Assembly: GCA_004322135.1 (NCBI GenBank)
Contig: SCSG01000049.1
Location: forward strand, 1 to 64,000
Direction of reading: 5' to 3'
Length of the DNA stretch: 64,000 bases
Origin: Burkholderiaceae bacterium
GTDB lineage: Bacteria > Pseudomonadota > Gammaproteobacteria > Burkholderiales > Burkholderiaceae_B
The notes beneath the pieces were generated by a model. The model did not search any database and was not told the DNA's origin. It worked only from the letters and a program-made list of their open reading frames with translations. The translations under genes and the position numbers were made by a program. Positions 35,300 through 44,641 of the stretch are shown here, one piece after another; the first letter of the stretch is position 1, and each line of letters opens with the position of its first letter.

Positions 35300-37224
35300 G
35301 ACGCCTCCACCACCTCATCCCGTGTACTTGTTCGCGTCTGGTCGAGCCAGGCCTGGGTCATCAAGATGCTCCACAAGTGTGTGCTCCAGTCGCGCTCGCC
35401 CGAAAGGTGTTCACGCCATCTTTCAGATATCGGTTGTGCGTGAAACACGCCTTCACTGCGCAAACGATGCTCATCCAGCAACGCCGCGGCCCAATCCTTG
35501 AGTGGGCCACGAAGCCACGCGGCAAGCGGCACACCAAAACCCTTCTTGGGGCGATCAACCAGTTCGCGCGGCACGTACTTGTACAGCAGCTGGCGCAGCA
35601 GCCATTTTCCCTGACCATCACGCACCTTGTAGTCCAGCGGCAGACATTGCGCGAACTCGAAGACCCGATGGTCAATGAACGGCACACGGGTTTCCAGACC
35701 AACGGCCATCGCGGCCCGGTCCACCTTCACAAGAATGTCGTCAGGCAGATAGCTTTCCGCATCCAGCCTCATCATATTTTCAAAAAATGGCAACGTGGAT
35801 GTCTTGTCAAATACCGTGGGCGGCAACTGCGCGCCAATCACCACCTGTGCCGGATCCTTCCAGTACGATACGAACTGGCGGTAGAACAGGCTGGCGGTAG
35901 CTGCCGAGGCCACGTCAGCCAGTTTGGAAAACTGCTCTTTGTTGTGGCCACGCGGCAGCAGGCCGGCAGTAGCCCGACCCAGTACGGCAACCGGCTTGTG
36001 CAGGCCCGCTGGCAGCACTTCACGCTTTGCCCACCAGCGCGCCGCGCGAAAATAGCGCGAATAGCCACCAAACATCTCGTCGCCACCGTCACCCGAAATT
36101 GCCACCGTGACATTGCGACGGGCCATGCGCATGACCAGCGCCGTAGGTACCTGAGACGCATCGGCAAACGGTTCGTCGTACAAGCTGGCAAGCTGCGGCA
36201 CAACAGCCAGGGCGTCATCGGGCGTTACGTAAAGCTCGGTATGTCGCGTCCCAAGATGGTTGGCCACCGCCTTCGCGTGTTCGGCTTCGTTGAAATCCTT
36301 TTCATGGAACCCGATGGAAAACGTGCTCACTGCCGGCGAACTCTGGACCTGCATCAACGCCACGATGATTGACGAGTCGACTCCACCCGACAAAAAGGCG
36401 CCCAGCGGCACATCCGCCATCATCTGCCCCTTCACCGCCGAAGCCAGAATCTTTTCCAGCGCCTCAAGCGCCTGGCGATCGGAACCAAACGACAGCGGCT
36501 GCGCATTGCCCCGCACCGCCTCGTCGTACGCAGACCAATACACATGGGATTCGGGCATGCGCCGCTGAAGACGATCGGCCTCGGTCAGCACCAACCACGT
36601 TCCGGGCAAAAGCTTCTTCACGTCCCGGTAAATGCTATGCGGCGCAGGAATATAGTTGTGGCGCATCAACAGCGCCAACGCGCCGCGGTCAAGCTCTTTG
36701 CTCAGACCGGGGATTCGCGCAAACGCCTTGATTTCAGAGCCAAACACAAACGCCTTTTCGGCAAAGCCCAGGTACAACGGCTTTTCGCCCAGGCGGTCAC
36801 GCGCCAGCGACAGCGTGCGTTCCTGCCGGTCCCAGAGAGCCATGGCGAACATGCCCACCGCCGCCTTCAGCGTGGCTTCCATGCCCCACGCCACAAGTGC
36901 CGCGAGCAGCGTCTCAGTATCGGAATGCCCACGCCACGCCGGCGCCTTGCCCTGCTCCTGCAGCCGCTCACGCAGCCGAAGGTGATTGTAGATTTCGCCA
37001 TTGAGCACCAGCACATAGCGTCCGGACTCGGACACCATGGGCTGATTGCCCGCTGCGCTGATATCCACGATGGCCAGGCGCACGTGCCCCAGCGCCAGAT
37101 CCGCGCTGGGGTCTTCCCAGTAGCCATGGCTGTCCGGGCCGCGATGGCGCAAGCTGTGACACCCCTGACGGATCGCGCTGCGCCGATTCGGCAGTGGACC
37201 CCACACCCCTATGATTCCACACAT
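35296..37224 (-). CDS. Glutamine-dependent asparagine synthetase-like amidotransferase (WbpS-type)
   Basis: A 642-residue protein with an N-terminal class II glutaminase domain (Cys2 nucleophile, MCGIIGVWG) and a synthetase domain with the PP-loop SGGVDSS (about residue 265). Such AsnB homologues inside O-antigen loci, for example WbpS of Pseudomonas aeruginosa O6, amidate hexuronic acids, typically GalNAcA to GalNAcAN. The nearby WbpO and WbpP genes make UDP-GalNAcA, which fits. A housekeeping asparagine synthetase cannot be ruled out, but the location argues against it. GTGA overlap with the next gene. Confidence 0.88.
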   Translation of the reverse strand: MCGIIGVWGPLPNRRSAIRQGCHSLRHRGPDSHGYWEDPSADLALGHVRLAIVDISAAGNQPMVSESGRYVLVLNGEIYNHLRLRERLQEQGKAPAWRGHSDTETLLAALVAWGMEATLKAAVGMFAMALWDRQERTLSLARDRLGEKPLYLGFAEKAFVFGSEIKAFARIPGLSKELDRGALALLMRHNYIPAPHSIYRDVKKLLPGTWLVLTEADRLQRRMPESHVYWSAYDEAVRGNAQPLSFGSDRQALEALEKILASAVKGQMMADVPLGAFLSGGVDSSIIVALMQVQSSPAVSTFSIGFHEKDFNEAEHAKAVANHLGTRHTELYVTPDDALAVVPQLASLYDEPFADASQVPTALVMRMARRNVTVAISGDGGDEMFGGYSRYFRAARWWAKREVLPAGLHKPVAVLGRATAGLLPRGHNKEQFSKLADVASAATASLFYRQFVSYWKDPAQVVIGAQLPPTVFDKTSTLPFFENMMRLDAESYLPDDILVKVDRAAMAVGLETRVPFIDHRVFEFAQCLPLDYKVRDGQGKWLLRQLLYKYVPRELVDRPKKGFGVPLAAWLRGPLKDWAAALLDEHRLRSEGVFHAQPISERWREHLSGERDWSTHLWSILMTQAWLDQTRTSTRDEVVEAS

Positions 37225-37316
37225 CGCTTACATACCTCTTGTTGTTCTTTAACAGTCCCGCCTGTCCATCCGGCTGTCCACGCGCTACGGCCTCGCCCGA
37301 CCTTGGACAAAACCCT

Positions 37317-38459
37317 TCAGCGTCCTTCGAAAACCTGTCGCCACAGCGCCATGACACGCGCTACAGAAAAGCGATCCAGGACATCGACTGCACGCCTGGC
37401 GTACGCCTGGCGTTTGCTCTCGTGCACCATGAGGTCCGACAAATGCGCCGCCAGCGCCTCGACGTCTTCCGAGGGAGAAACCAGCACGCCATCAATACCG
37501 TCGCGGATAATCTCGCGCGGCCCGGTCTCGCAGTCAAATGCCACCGGCGCCAGGCTGCTGGCCATGGCCTCCAGCAGGGAATTGGACAGACCCTCGACAC
37601 GCGAGCTGAGCACATACAGATCGGACTCCTCGTACCACTGGCCGATATTCCCTACGCGGCCAACCAGCACCACGCGCCCGGCCAGATCGGCAGCGTCGAT
37701 TTGTGCCTGCAAGGCGTCGCGATCGTCGCCCTCACCCACTATAACCAGATCCCAGTCCGGGAAATACCCCGAAATACTGCGAAATGCCTCAATCAGCAGG
37801 TCGAAGCCCTTGTGCGGATGCAGGCGCCCAACGCCCAGCAACCTGAAGCGCCCGTTCTTCTCGGGAGGCGCCAATACCGGTTCACCTTCTTTCAGAGGCC
37901 AGCATACCGCGTTCGGAATCACCGCCAGCTTCGAGCCGGGCACATAGTGCTCGAGCCACGCCGCGGTACCCGACGTCAGCGCAACAACCCTGTCGGCCCG
38001 CGGGTACGCCCAGCGCCGCAAGCGCAGCCACACTCCCGGCAACTCCTGTGAGGGAGGATGCGTGTGTTCGGTGGCGATGACGCGGCACGACATGCCTCTG
38101 GCCGCGACAATCGCCAGAACCGACGCCGTGGTCATCATGCCCAGCACAACGTCCGGGCGCTGCCTGCGAATGACCTGGCGCAGCTTCCAGAGCCGATGAA
38201 GGTTCGCAAGAACCCCCGACAACCGCCCCGAGCTGGGCGCGGCGGTGCCCAGCACTATGCGCGTCACCGACGGGGTCAGCGCATAGGCGTCATCGCTTGC
38301 GTCGGTCTGTGTCGCCACCGACACCTCATAACCGTGCTCGGACCAGTACGTACTTAAATCAACGGCCACGCGCTCTGCGCCGCCCCCACAAAGTGAGTGA
38401 ATGACAATCAATAAGCGTGGTCTGGACTGCGTGGACGACAAAACTTTACCTATGTTCAA
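37317..38459 (-). CDS. GT4-family glycosyltransferase
   Basis: A 380-residue GT-B enzyme with N-terminal LLIVIHSLCGGGAERVAVD, an ATEHTHPP loop, RLHPHKGFDLLIEAF at the donor-domain start, and an EX7E site in SSRVEGLSNSLLEAMAS. It is related to the GT at 34148-35299 by the shared GGAERVA and CETGPREI/CPSGPREI segments, which suggests duplication within the operon. The start is TTG 38459, overlapping the flippase stop as TTGA. A 92-base gap separates it from the amidotransferase gene. Confidence 0.88.
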   Translation of the reverse strand: MNIGKVLSSTQSRPRLLIVIHSLCGGGAERVAVDLSTYWSEHGYEVSVATQTDASDDAYALTPSVTRIVLGTAAPSSGRLSGVLANLHRLWKLRQVIRRQRPDVVLGMMTTASVLAIVAARGMSCRVIATEHTHPPSQELPGVWLRLRRWAYPRADRVVALTSGTAAWLEHYVPGSKLAVIPNAVCWPLKEGEPVLAPPEKNGRFRLLGVGRLHPHKGFDLLIEAFRSISGYFPDWDLVIVGEGDDRDALQAQIDAADLAGRVVLVGRVGNIGQWYEESDLYVLSSRVEGLSNSLLEAMASSLAPVAFDCETGPREIIRDGIDGVLVSPSEDVEALAAHLSDLMVHESKRQAYARRAVDVLDRFSVARVMALWRQVFEGR

Positions 38460-39814
38460 GATGGTTGGCCTGAAGTATGCCTATCAGGTGCGACCCTTAG
38501 CGCAACAACGACGTAACATGTGTAAGACAACGCATACATCAGGCCTGTGGCAAGCATAATGCCGGCCGTGCCCATGACAGGTGCCAGCACATAGTTCATG
38601 ACCACCTTCAGCCCGAAGTTGGCCACGGCAATAATGGCCATGATGCGATATCTGTTCTGACTGGCCAGAAGCTGCACCAATACCAGGACGCCAAAGTAGA
38701 ATGGCAACTGCAGCAGCCCCCAACGCAGCACATGAGCGACAACCAGCGTGTCCCGCGCAGTGAACGCGCCGCGTTGAAACAGCAGCGACACGGCCCACGG
38801 CGAAAGCACCCACCCCACCAGCGTTGCCGCCGCACCGACAGCCAGCATGAGCACCGACCATTTCAATGCCATCGACCGCGCAACCGCCGCGTCACCACGG
38901 CTTTGAATATCGGCCAGTACCGGCAGCGCGGCACGCCCCACCGACGCGGCACCGATCCCCAGCACCAGCGAAAGCAAACGACTCGCGTACCCAAGTGTGG
39001 CGTTGGCATTCGAGCCCAGATTGGCGGCCGTGTACTGATCAATAGGCCCGACAAAACTCATGGCAACCTGGCCGATCAGCATGACCCCGGCTGCCTTGAC
39101 GAGATCAGGCCAATGGTGCGAAGCGAACGAGAGCCGTGGCCGGCCCCATATGCCGTCTGCCCTGGCAGCCAGCCGCAGGAGCCAGGCCGACTGAATGAAA
39201 TACCCGACCAAAGTGCCCCACATCAACGGCCCTACGTCCGTTACGGTGCCCGCCAACAAAACCCAGACCAGGATGACGACCGCCGGAACACTGTCCAACA
39301 GCGTATTGATATGCCGTTCATGCGCACGCAGCCGCGCGGCGCTGATGCCCGTCACCAAAGTAAGCAGCGCGGCTGGCGCAAACGCAAAATTCAGTTCCAG
39401 GCTCATCCGCCGGGTCTCGGGCGTAAGACCAACCCCTGCCCAGTCCAGCACCAGCGGCCACAACAGATACGTGAGCACGGCCAGCACCGCACCACCCGCA
39501 ATAGTCCAACCCTGCAACTCGCCAAGAAACGCCGACCGCTGCGCGCGATCCTCGTAGCGGGTATGTACCAGCACGGGAATCAGGACAACGGAAAGCGCAC
39601 CGACAATAGTCAGCGGCAGCCAGCTTGCAAGCGTAATCGTGAATTGATAGGCATCGACCGCGTTGCTTACGCCATAGCGATACGCCACGGCCATCTCTTT
39701 GCCTGCGCCCGCGAACTTGCCCAGCAACAAAAAAAAGGCGACTCGCGCCGCCCCCTTTGCAATGCGCTGATGATCAGTGCCGAGGCTGGCGAGCCTCTGG
39801 GAAAAGCTTTTCAA
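38456..39814 (-). CDS. MurJ/MviN-like flippase, probable Wzx-type glycan exporter
   Basis: An integral membrane protein of about 450 residues with some 12-14 predicted helices. It resembles MurJ/MviN and MOP-superfamily flippases (FAGAGKEMAVAYRYGVSNAVDAYQF near the N-terminus, FQRGAFTARDTLVVAHVLR near residue 350). The location in the glycan operon suggests it flips the lipid-linked oligosaccharide, in place of a classic Wzx. Start uncertain: TTG 39814 lies just after the epimerase stop. The frame upstream of it, to 40027, is a shadow inside the epimerase gene. Confidence 0.82.
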   Translation of the reverse strand: MKSFSQRLASLGTDHQRIAKGAARVAFFLLLGKFAGAGKEMAVAYRYGVSNAVDAYQFTITLASWLPLTIVGALSVVLIPVLVHTRYEDRAQRSAFLGELQGWTIAGGAVLAVLTYLLWPLVLDWAGVGLTPETRRMSLELNFAFAPAALLTLVTGISAARLRAHERHINTLLDSVPAVVILVWVLLAGTVTDVGPLMWGTLVGYFIQSAWLLRLAARADGIWGRPRLSFASHHWPDLVKAAGVMLIGQVAMSFVGPIDQYTAANLGSNANATLGYASRLLSLVLGIGAASVGRAALPVLADIQSRGDAAVARSMALKWSVLMLAVGAAATLVGWVLSPWAVSLLFQRGAFTARDTLVVAHVLRWGLLQLPFYFGVLVLVQLLASQNRYRIMAIIAVANFGLKVVMNYVLAPVMGTAGIMLATGLMYALSYTCYVVVALRVAPDRHTSGQPS

Positions 39815-39815
39815 T

Positions 39816-40841
39816 TCAACGCAGGAATTGCGTATACCACGGCATGGCAACCTCAATGCCCTGGACGATGTCGAACAGCGGCTTATAACCCAGCAGACGT
39901 TGGGCCTTGCCAATGTCGGCTTGAGAATGGCGTACGTCGCCCGCGCGGAAATCCCGGTACACCGGCTGCTTGTCGTAAACGATCCCGTTCTTGCCCAGGG
40001 CATCGGCCAAATGCCTGAAGAGTTCATTCAACGTGGTGCGTGCGTTGAACGCCACGTTATAGACCTGATTGACACCCTCCGGCTGAGCCAGTGCAGCCAA
40101 AATATTGGCCTGCACCGCATTTTCCACAAAGCAGAAATCACGACTGGTCAGGCCATCGCCATTCACGAAGACCTCTTGACCGTGAATCATGGCCGATACC
40201 CACTTCGGGATGACCGCTGCATAAGCCCCGTTGGGATCCTGACGCTTGCCAAATACATTGAAGTACCGCAATCCAATACTGCCAAATCCATACGCACGGG
40301 CGAAGACATCGGCATACAGCTCATCAACGAATTTGGTCACCGCGTACGGCGACAAAGGCCGGCCAATATGCTCTTCGACCTTGGGCAGCGCTTCGTGGTC
40401 GCCGTAGGTGGAACTGGACGCGGCATACACGAAGGACTTTATGCCAGCGTCGCGCGCCGCCACAATCATGTTGAGAAACCCGGTGATATTGACGTCGTTG
40501 GTGGTAACCGGATCGTTCAAAGACCGTGGAACGGAGCCCAGCGCCGCCTGATGCAGCACGTAATCGACATTCTGCACCGCCTGCTCGCATGCGGCCGGAT
40601 CCCGAATGTCGCCCTTGATGAAGGTGAACTTGTCCCATTTTTCGGGGCCCACCGTTTTCTGGACCTCATCAAGATTGTATTGATGACCGGTTGCGAAGTT
40701 ATCCAGGCCAACAACCTGCTGGCCGTGTCGCAACAACGTTTCAAGCAGATTCGAGCCAATAAAACCGGCGCAACCGGTAACCAGCCACCGTTTGGGTTCG
40801 GCGGCAATCTGATCCAGAACTTCCTGATAACGAGTACTCAT
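39816..40841 (-). CDS. wbpP: UDP-N-acetylglucosamine 4-epimerase (WbpP-like)
   Basis: A 341-residue extended SDR that interconverts UDP-GlcNAc and UDP-GalNAc. The NAD-binding loop is [10 protein letters not shown], and the catalytic pair is SSSTYG with YAVTK (Tyr and Lys). The whole sequence follows P. aeruginosa WbpP very closely, including [18 protein letters not shown] and [12 protein letters not shown] 40841 follows AAGG and gives exactly the WbpP length. It lies next to wbpO, so its product is probably oxidised to UDP-GalNAcA. Confidence 0.94.
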   Translation of the reverse strand: MSTRYQEVLDQIAAEPKRWLVTGCAGFIGSNLLETLLRHGQQVVGLDNFATGHQYNLDEVQKTVGPEKWDKFTFIKGDIRDPAACEQAVQNVDYVLHQAALGSVPRSLNDPVTTNDVNITGFLNMIVAARDAGIKSFVYAASSSTYGDHEALPKVEEHIGRPLSPYAVTKFVDELYADVFARAYGFGSIGLRYFNVFGKRQDPNGAYAAVIPKWVSAMIHGQEVFVNGDGLTSRDFCFVENAVQANILAALAQPEGVNQVYNVAFNARTTLNELFRHLADALGKNGIVYDKQPVYRDFRAGDVRHSQADIGKAQRLLGYKPLFDIVQGIEVAMPWYTQFLR

Positions 40842-40864
40842 AGCCAACCTTTATTTTTCACGTG

Positions 40865-42139
40865 CTACAGACGCAGATCCGATTCTTCGGCCGTCATGAC
40901 ATACTTGAGATCATAGAGCACATGCTCGGGCTTGCCCAATGCCCGAATACCTTTGGAGCCCATTTCGACGAACTGGCGATGAGACACGGCAACAATAATG
41001 CCGTCGTACGCGCCCTTCTCCAGCACCTTCACGGGCCTGATGCCATATTCGTGCTCGGCACTGGCCGGGTCGACCCACGGATCAAAGACGTCGGCCACGA
41101 CGTTGTACTCGTGCAGCTCACGCACAATATCCACCACGCGCGTATTACGCAGATCGGGGCAGTTCTCCTTGAAGGTAAGGCCCATGACGAGCACCCTTGA
41201 GCCCTGCACCTGAATACGCCGCTTGGTCATGGCCTTGATCAGCTGCGACGCCACATAGCTTCCCATGGCATCGTTCAGGCGGCGACCGGCCAGAATGATT
41301 TCGGGGTGATACCCAATGGACTGCGCCTTGTGCGTCAGGTAATAAGGATCGACACTGATGCAATGCCCCCCCACCAGACCTGGCCGAAACGGCAGAAAAT
41401 TCCACTTCGTACCCGCCGCTTCCAGAACCGCCTGAGTGTCGATACCCATCCTGTTGAAGATGAGTGCCAGCTCGTTGATGAGGGCAATGTTCACGTCGCG
41501 CTGCGTATTTTCTATGACCTTTGCCGCCTCGGCCACACGAATGGACGAAGCCTTGTGCGTGCCGGCAACGATGATCTGCTTGTACAGCGTATCGACCAGT
41601 TCGGCAACTTCCTTTGTTGAGCCGGACGTGACCTTTCTGATGGTGGATACGCGATGCGATTTATCACCAGGGTTGATGCGCTCGGGGCTGTAGCCAGCAT
41701 AAAAATCTTCGTTGAAGCGCAGGCCCGAAACCCGCTCCAGCACCGGTACACAGACTTCTTCAGTGGCACCGGGATAGACGGTGGATTCGTAAATGACAAT
41801 GTCACCGCGCTTGAGTACCTTGCCAAGCGTCTCGCTGGCGCGCACGAGTGGGGTCAGGTCGGGCTGCTTGTATTCGTCAATGGGCGTCGGAACGGTCACG
41901 ATGAAGACATTGGCCTGCGCCAACTGGGAGGCCTCGTGCGTGAACTCAAGATGCGCAGCTTCTTTCATCTCTTGCGCATCAACCTCAAGCGTATGGTCCC
42001 TGCCCTCTTTAAGTTCGGTGATGCGGCGCGCGTTGACGTCAAAACCAAGGACCGAGCGCTTCTTTCCGAACTCGACTGCCAGCGGCAGGCCCACATAGCC
42101 CAAGCCGACTACGGCTAATTTCACGTCTTGAATTTGCAA
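40865..42139 (-). CDS. wbpO: UDP-N-acetyl-D-galactosamine dehydrogenase (WbpO/TviB-like)
   Basis: A 424-residue UDP-sugar 6-dehydrogenase with N-terminal Rossmann motif [18 protein letters not shown]. The catalytic cysteine motif is [15 protein letters not shown] (about residue 265), and the C-terminal domain carries [15 protein letters not shown]. It makes UDP-GalNAcA with two rounds of NAD reduction. The start is TTG 42139, with AGGAG seven bases upstream. Together with WbpP and the amidotransferase it predicts GalNAcA or its amide in the exported glycan. Confidence 0.94.
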   Translation of the reverse strand: MQIQDVKLAVVGLGYVGLPLAVEFGKKRSVLGFDVNARRITELKEGRDHTLEVDAQEMKEAAHLEFTHEASQLAQANVFIVTVPTPIDEYKQPDLTPLVRASETLGKVLKRGDIVIYESTVYPGATEEVCVPVLERVSGLRFNEDFYAGYSPERINPGDKSHRVSTIRKVTSGSTKEVAELVDTLYKQIIVAGTHKASSIRVAEAAKVIENTQRDVNIALINELALIFNRMGIDTQAVLEAAGTKWNFLPFRPGLVGGHCISVDPYYLTHKAQSIGYHPEIILAGRRLNDAMGSYVASQLIKAMTKRRIQVQGSRVLVMGLTFKENCPDLRNTRVVDIVRELHEYNVVADVFDPWVDPASAEHEYGIRPVKVLEKGAYDGIIVAVSHRQFVEMGSKGIRALGKPEHVLYDLKYVMTAEESDLRL

Positions 42140-42180
42140 CTTGAATCTCCTACGCTACATACGGATTATTTGAACAGATA

Positions 42181-43341
42181 TCATTTCTTGTGCCGGTGTG
42201 TCCGGCCCTGCGAAGGCAACAGCAGCCACGCGGGTCCGCGCCACGAAACCAGCCGGGAATACAGCCAGATATAAACGGCTGCGAACACGACAAGGCTGGC
42301 GCACAGCGCCAGGGCGTTGTCCCACCAGATCGTGGCGGGAATCAGGCCAATAAGCGTCAGCACCCATAGGTAGGGCGAGGCCAGCGCGTTGCAGAGCGCA
42401 GGTACGGCATGACGTCGATCGCGGCTGAAGGTCACACGCACCAGGCGCCTGAAAACCAGTTGATGCAGATGCAACGCGTCGGGTTGATCTACAGGCGTAC
42501 CACGCTTGAAACGGCGGCGCCAAATGGAAAACATGGTCTCGAACACGGGGTAAAAAAGCACGGCCAACGCGTAGAACGGCGACACACCCGGATTACGGAT
42601 AACTAGCAGCACAGCCAGTTCGGCCAGCATGAAGCCAAGAAAATACGCCCCGCCATCTCCCAGGAACACACGGCCAAAAGGAAAATTCCAGACAAGGAAG
42701 CCCAGGGTTGCTGCCGCAAGTGCGGTGGCAATCAGCACAATGGGGTAGTCCTGCACCTGCAAGGCCACAAGGGCGATGGATGCGGACATAAGCGTGGCAA
42801 CCATGCCGGCAAGGCCATTCATGCCATCCACGATATTGAGCGCATGGGTGCAGCCGCCAACGGCAAACACCGTAAACACCAGCGAGACCGGCCAGAACGA
42901 TAGCGCCCAGTCAAAGCCACTGAAGCCCACGCGGGAAACTCCACCCAACAGCCACCAGGCGATCGCCGCCGAAGCAAAGGCCGCCAGCAGACGCTTACCC
43001 GGCCCGACGTCTTTGGTGATGTCTTCGAGCAAGCCCGCCACAAAGACTGGCATCACGGCAATGAAAAGCACAGGCCAAAGCCACGTGAGGGTCATGTTGC
43101 TTGGGCCCAGCACAAGCAGCCCGGCCAGACTGCCCGCCACAACCGCCAGACCCCCTACGCGCGGCGTCGCGCGGGAATGTGAAGCTTGAGGTTTTTTTAA
43201 ATCGGAATCACCTGTATAGGCGCCGTGCCAGCGCTCGGACGCAACGATCAGCCCGCCAACAGTGAACGCCACGACGCAAATATATAGCCAGGTTAAAGAA
43301 TCCCAAGTGTGAGGCGAAGCAGCCACGTAGCCCCCGTGCAT
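42181..43341 (-). CDS. Undecaprenyl-phosphate N-acetylaminosugar-1-phosphate transferase (WecA/WbpL family)
   Basis: A 386-residue PNPT-family membrane enzyme with about 11 helices. Conserved cytoplasmic motifs are LLEDITKDVGPGKR, ALNIVDGMNGLAG, FGRVFLGDGGAYFLGF and a His-rich LHLHQLVFRR loop. It starts the glycan by transferring a HexNAc-1-phosphate to undecaprenyl phosphate. It is the first gene of the eight-gene glycan operon. The donor could be UDP-GlcNAc, UDP-GalNAc or an unusual HexNAc such as QuiNAc or FucNAc. Confidence 0.92.
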   Translation of the reverse strand: MHGGYVAASPHTWDSLTWLYICVVAFTVGGLIVASERWHGAYTGDSDLKKPQASHSRATPRVGGLAVVAGSLAGLLVLGPSNMTLTWLWPVLFIAVMPVFVAGLLEDITKDVGPGKRLLAAFASAAIAWWLLGGVSRVGFSGFDWALSFWPVSLVFTVFAVGGCTHALNIVDGMNGLAGMVATLMSASIALVALQVQDYPIVLIATALAAATLGFLVWNFPFGRVFLGDGGAYFLGFMLAELAVLLVIRNPGVSPFYALAVLFYPVFETMFSIWRRRFKRGTPVDQPDALHLHQLVFRRLVRVTFSRDRRHAVPALCNALASPYLWVLTLIGLIPATIWWDNALALCASLVVFAAVYIWLYSRLVSWRGPAWLLLPSQGRTHRHKK

Positions 43342-43471
43342 TAGTCAAACAATATTATCGGCTGAATCTGTAACAGCGTGGTGCACTGTCCGGGAATAAG
43401 TGCAACTAAAGATGTTACGTCAAATTAGCCATTGCCATAGGGAAGCTACGTGCCGGCTGGCAAAAAAAAGA

Positions 43472-43504
43472 TAAAAAAAACCCGAGATCAAAAGATCTCG
43501 GGTT
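43472..43504 (-). terminator. Strong intrinsic terminator (minus strand)
   Basis: A perfect eleven-base stem AACCCGAGATC/GATCTCGGGTT (43479-43504) with a four-base loop is followed on the minus strand by an eight-base T-run. The plus strand lacks a T-run, so it ends leftward transcription. It can end the candidate RNA described below and read-through from coq7. Confidence 0.9.
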
Positions 43505-43616
43505 AAATCCACCAAAGGAGGAGGGTGGAGGAGACAACCTTGGCAAGTCGGCCTGCTAAAGCATTTGCTTGAGGCGTTGTGATTGGGGTTTTCCCGCTGC
43601 AATCACGTTTCGACAT
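43503..43616 (-). CDS. Possible 37-aa peptide, alternative reading of the small RNA locus
   Basis: From ATG 43616 the frame reads MSKRDCSGKTPITTPQ, continues through AGRLAKVV, and ends in the hydrophobic SSTLLLWWI. The TAA (43503-43505) overlaps the terminator stem. The predicted transcription start leaves only about five leader bases and no ribosome site, so translation would have to be leaderless. The tail is hydrophobic. No biosynthetic gene follows that would make it a leader peptide. Weak support. Confidence 0.25.
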   Translation of the reverse strand: MSKRDCSGKTPITTPQANALAGRLAKVVSSTLLLWWI

Positions 43617-43627
43617 CCGATAACCAA

Positions 43628-43656
43628 ATTGTATAGAAACTAATGGTGCAACGCAA
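43628..43656 (-). promoter_or_regulatory. Sigma70-like promoter of the candidate small RNA
   Basis: On the minus strand, TTGCGT (43651-43656) and TACAAT (43628-43633) are separated by 17 bases. The sequence further upstream (43740-43800) is very AT-rich. The region 43657-43818 holds no other gene that I can see. Confidence 0.6.
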
Positions 43657-43818
43657 GATAATTTTGAGGAATGGCGCAAAAAGGTCGATTTGTTGCTTTT
43701 TTGCCGCCGCCCCCTATGAAAACGAGACTCCACAAGTGGTAAAAACCCGCATTAATGAATTAATTATTACAAATTTTTCGTTTTATTTCAATTAATATTT
43801 TACGCCACCAAGCCTGCC

Positions 43819-44451
43819 TCAAATCCGGTAAGCCGTCGTCGTCATGACCTTGGACACAGCACGCATGGCCAGCCGCACCGGCTTGGGCAAGCTTCGGCCG
43901 CCGCTGGCCTGTGCGGTGCGCCGATGCCGCGCTTCGTCAGCGCGCATCTGCTCGACAATGCGGCGCGAGCGGCCGTCGTCAACGGGCAGCTGCTTAAGGT
44001 GCGATTCCAGATGTTGTTCAACCTGAGCTTCCGTCTCGGCCATGAAACCAAGATTCGTGGCAGACCCGCCAAACCCGGCCAACATGCCGAACGCAAACGA
44101 GCCCGCATACCAAAGCGGATTCAGGTAGCTGGGGCGGCTTTGCAGCTCGTGCAGGCGTTGACCGCACCACGCCAGATGATCAACTTCTTCGGCTGCGGCC
44201 TGCTCGAATATCTGGCGTGCCGCGTCATCGCGGCACAAAACAGCCTGCCCACGATAAAGCGCCTGCGCGCAGACCTCGCCAACATGGTTCACGCGCATCA
44301 GGCCAGCGGCGTGCCGTTGCTCGTTGGCCGGCAGTCCCGTGGCATCAAGATCGGGTTTGCCTGCGGGATTGGGACGGCTGGCGCGTGCAGCGCCACCCAG
44401 AACATCAATGGCTCGGCCCACTTCGACCAATACTTTGTCGAAACTGCTCAT
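43819..44451 (-). CDS. coq7: 2-polyprenyl-3-methyl-6-methoxy-1,4-benzoquinone monooxygenase (Coq7)
   Basis: A 210-residue di-iron hydroxylase of ubiquinone synthesis. The ferritin-like ligands are seen in [29 protein letters not shown] and the later [16 protein letters not shown] 44451 ([11 protein letters not shown]) gives the family length; the frame continues to 44628 into the divergent region. It is transcribed away from the OsmC gene. An AT-rich spacer and the small RNA locus follow. Confidence 0.94.
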   Translation of the reverse strand: MSSFDKVLVEVGRAIDVLGGAARASRPNPAGKPDLDATGLPANEQRHAAGLMRVNHVGEVCAQALYRGQAVLCRDDAARQIFEQAAAEEVDHLAWCGQRLHELQSRPSYLNPLWYAGSFAFGMLAGFGGSATNLGFMAETEAQVEQHLESHLKQLPVDDGRSRRIVEQMRADEARHRRTAQASGGRSLPKPVRLAMRAVSKVMTTTAYRI

Positions 44452-44641
44452 GCGTCGGGCAAACCCCTTGCCGTCCGATGCAGCACCCTGTTCAAGCATA
44501 TCTGCCCCCTTGCACAGCCACACGGTAAAATTCAAAGGTCTCGATTCAATAATACAACTTAAACAATCATCTGACGCAAGCGCCAGGCTGGCCTCCAGCG
44601 GCGCCGCGCAACGATTCAGGTCTAGCAACGAGGTTCAGGAA

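Larger units (their letters stand above)
43472..43621 (-). ncRNA. Candidate small RNA (about 150 nt) between coq7 and the glycan operon
   Basis: A sigma70-like promoter (43628-43656) predicts a start near 43621, and the terminator at 43472-43504 ends it. The predicted transcript can fold into a stem GTGATTG/CAATCAC (43580-43607) and a stem GCCT/AGGC. A third weak stem (CCAAGG against CCTTTGG) has a loop containing the CU-rich stretches TCTCCTCC and CCTCCTCC, which are complementary to Shine-Dalgarno sequences. The terminator hairpin follows. A 37-codon frame also fills the interval, so a peptide gene is an alternative. No Rfam family is recognised by eye. Confidence 0.55.

Noticed and set aside
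35296-37224. Calling this gene a housekeeping asparagine synthetase
   Set aside because: It overlaps a glycosyltransferase gene and is located with wbpO and wbpP, which fits sugar amidation better, although the sequence alone cannot prove it.
36544-37947. Plus-strand frame of 467 codons
   Set aside because: It spans opposite the amidotransferase and a GT4 gene and the spacer between them, which no single real gene would do here.
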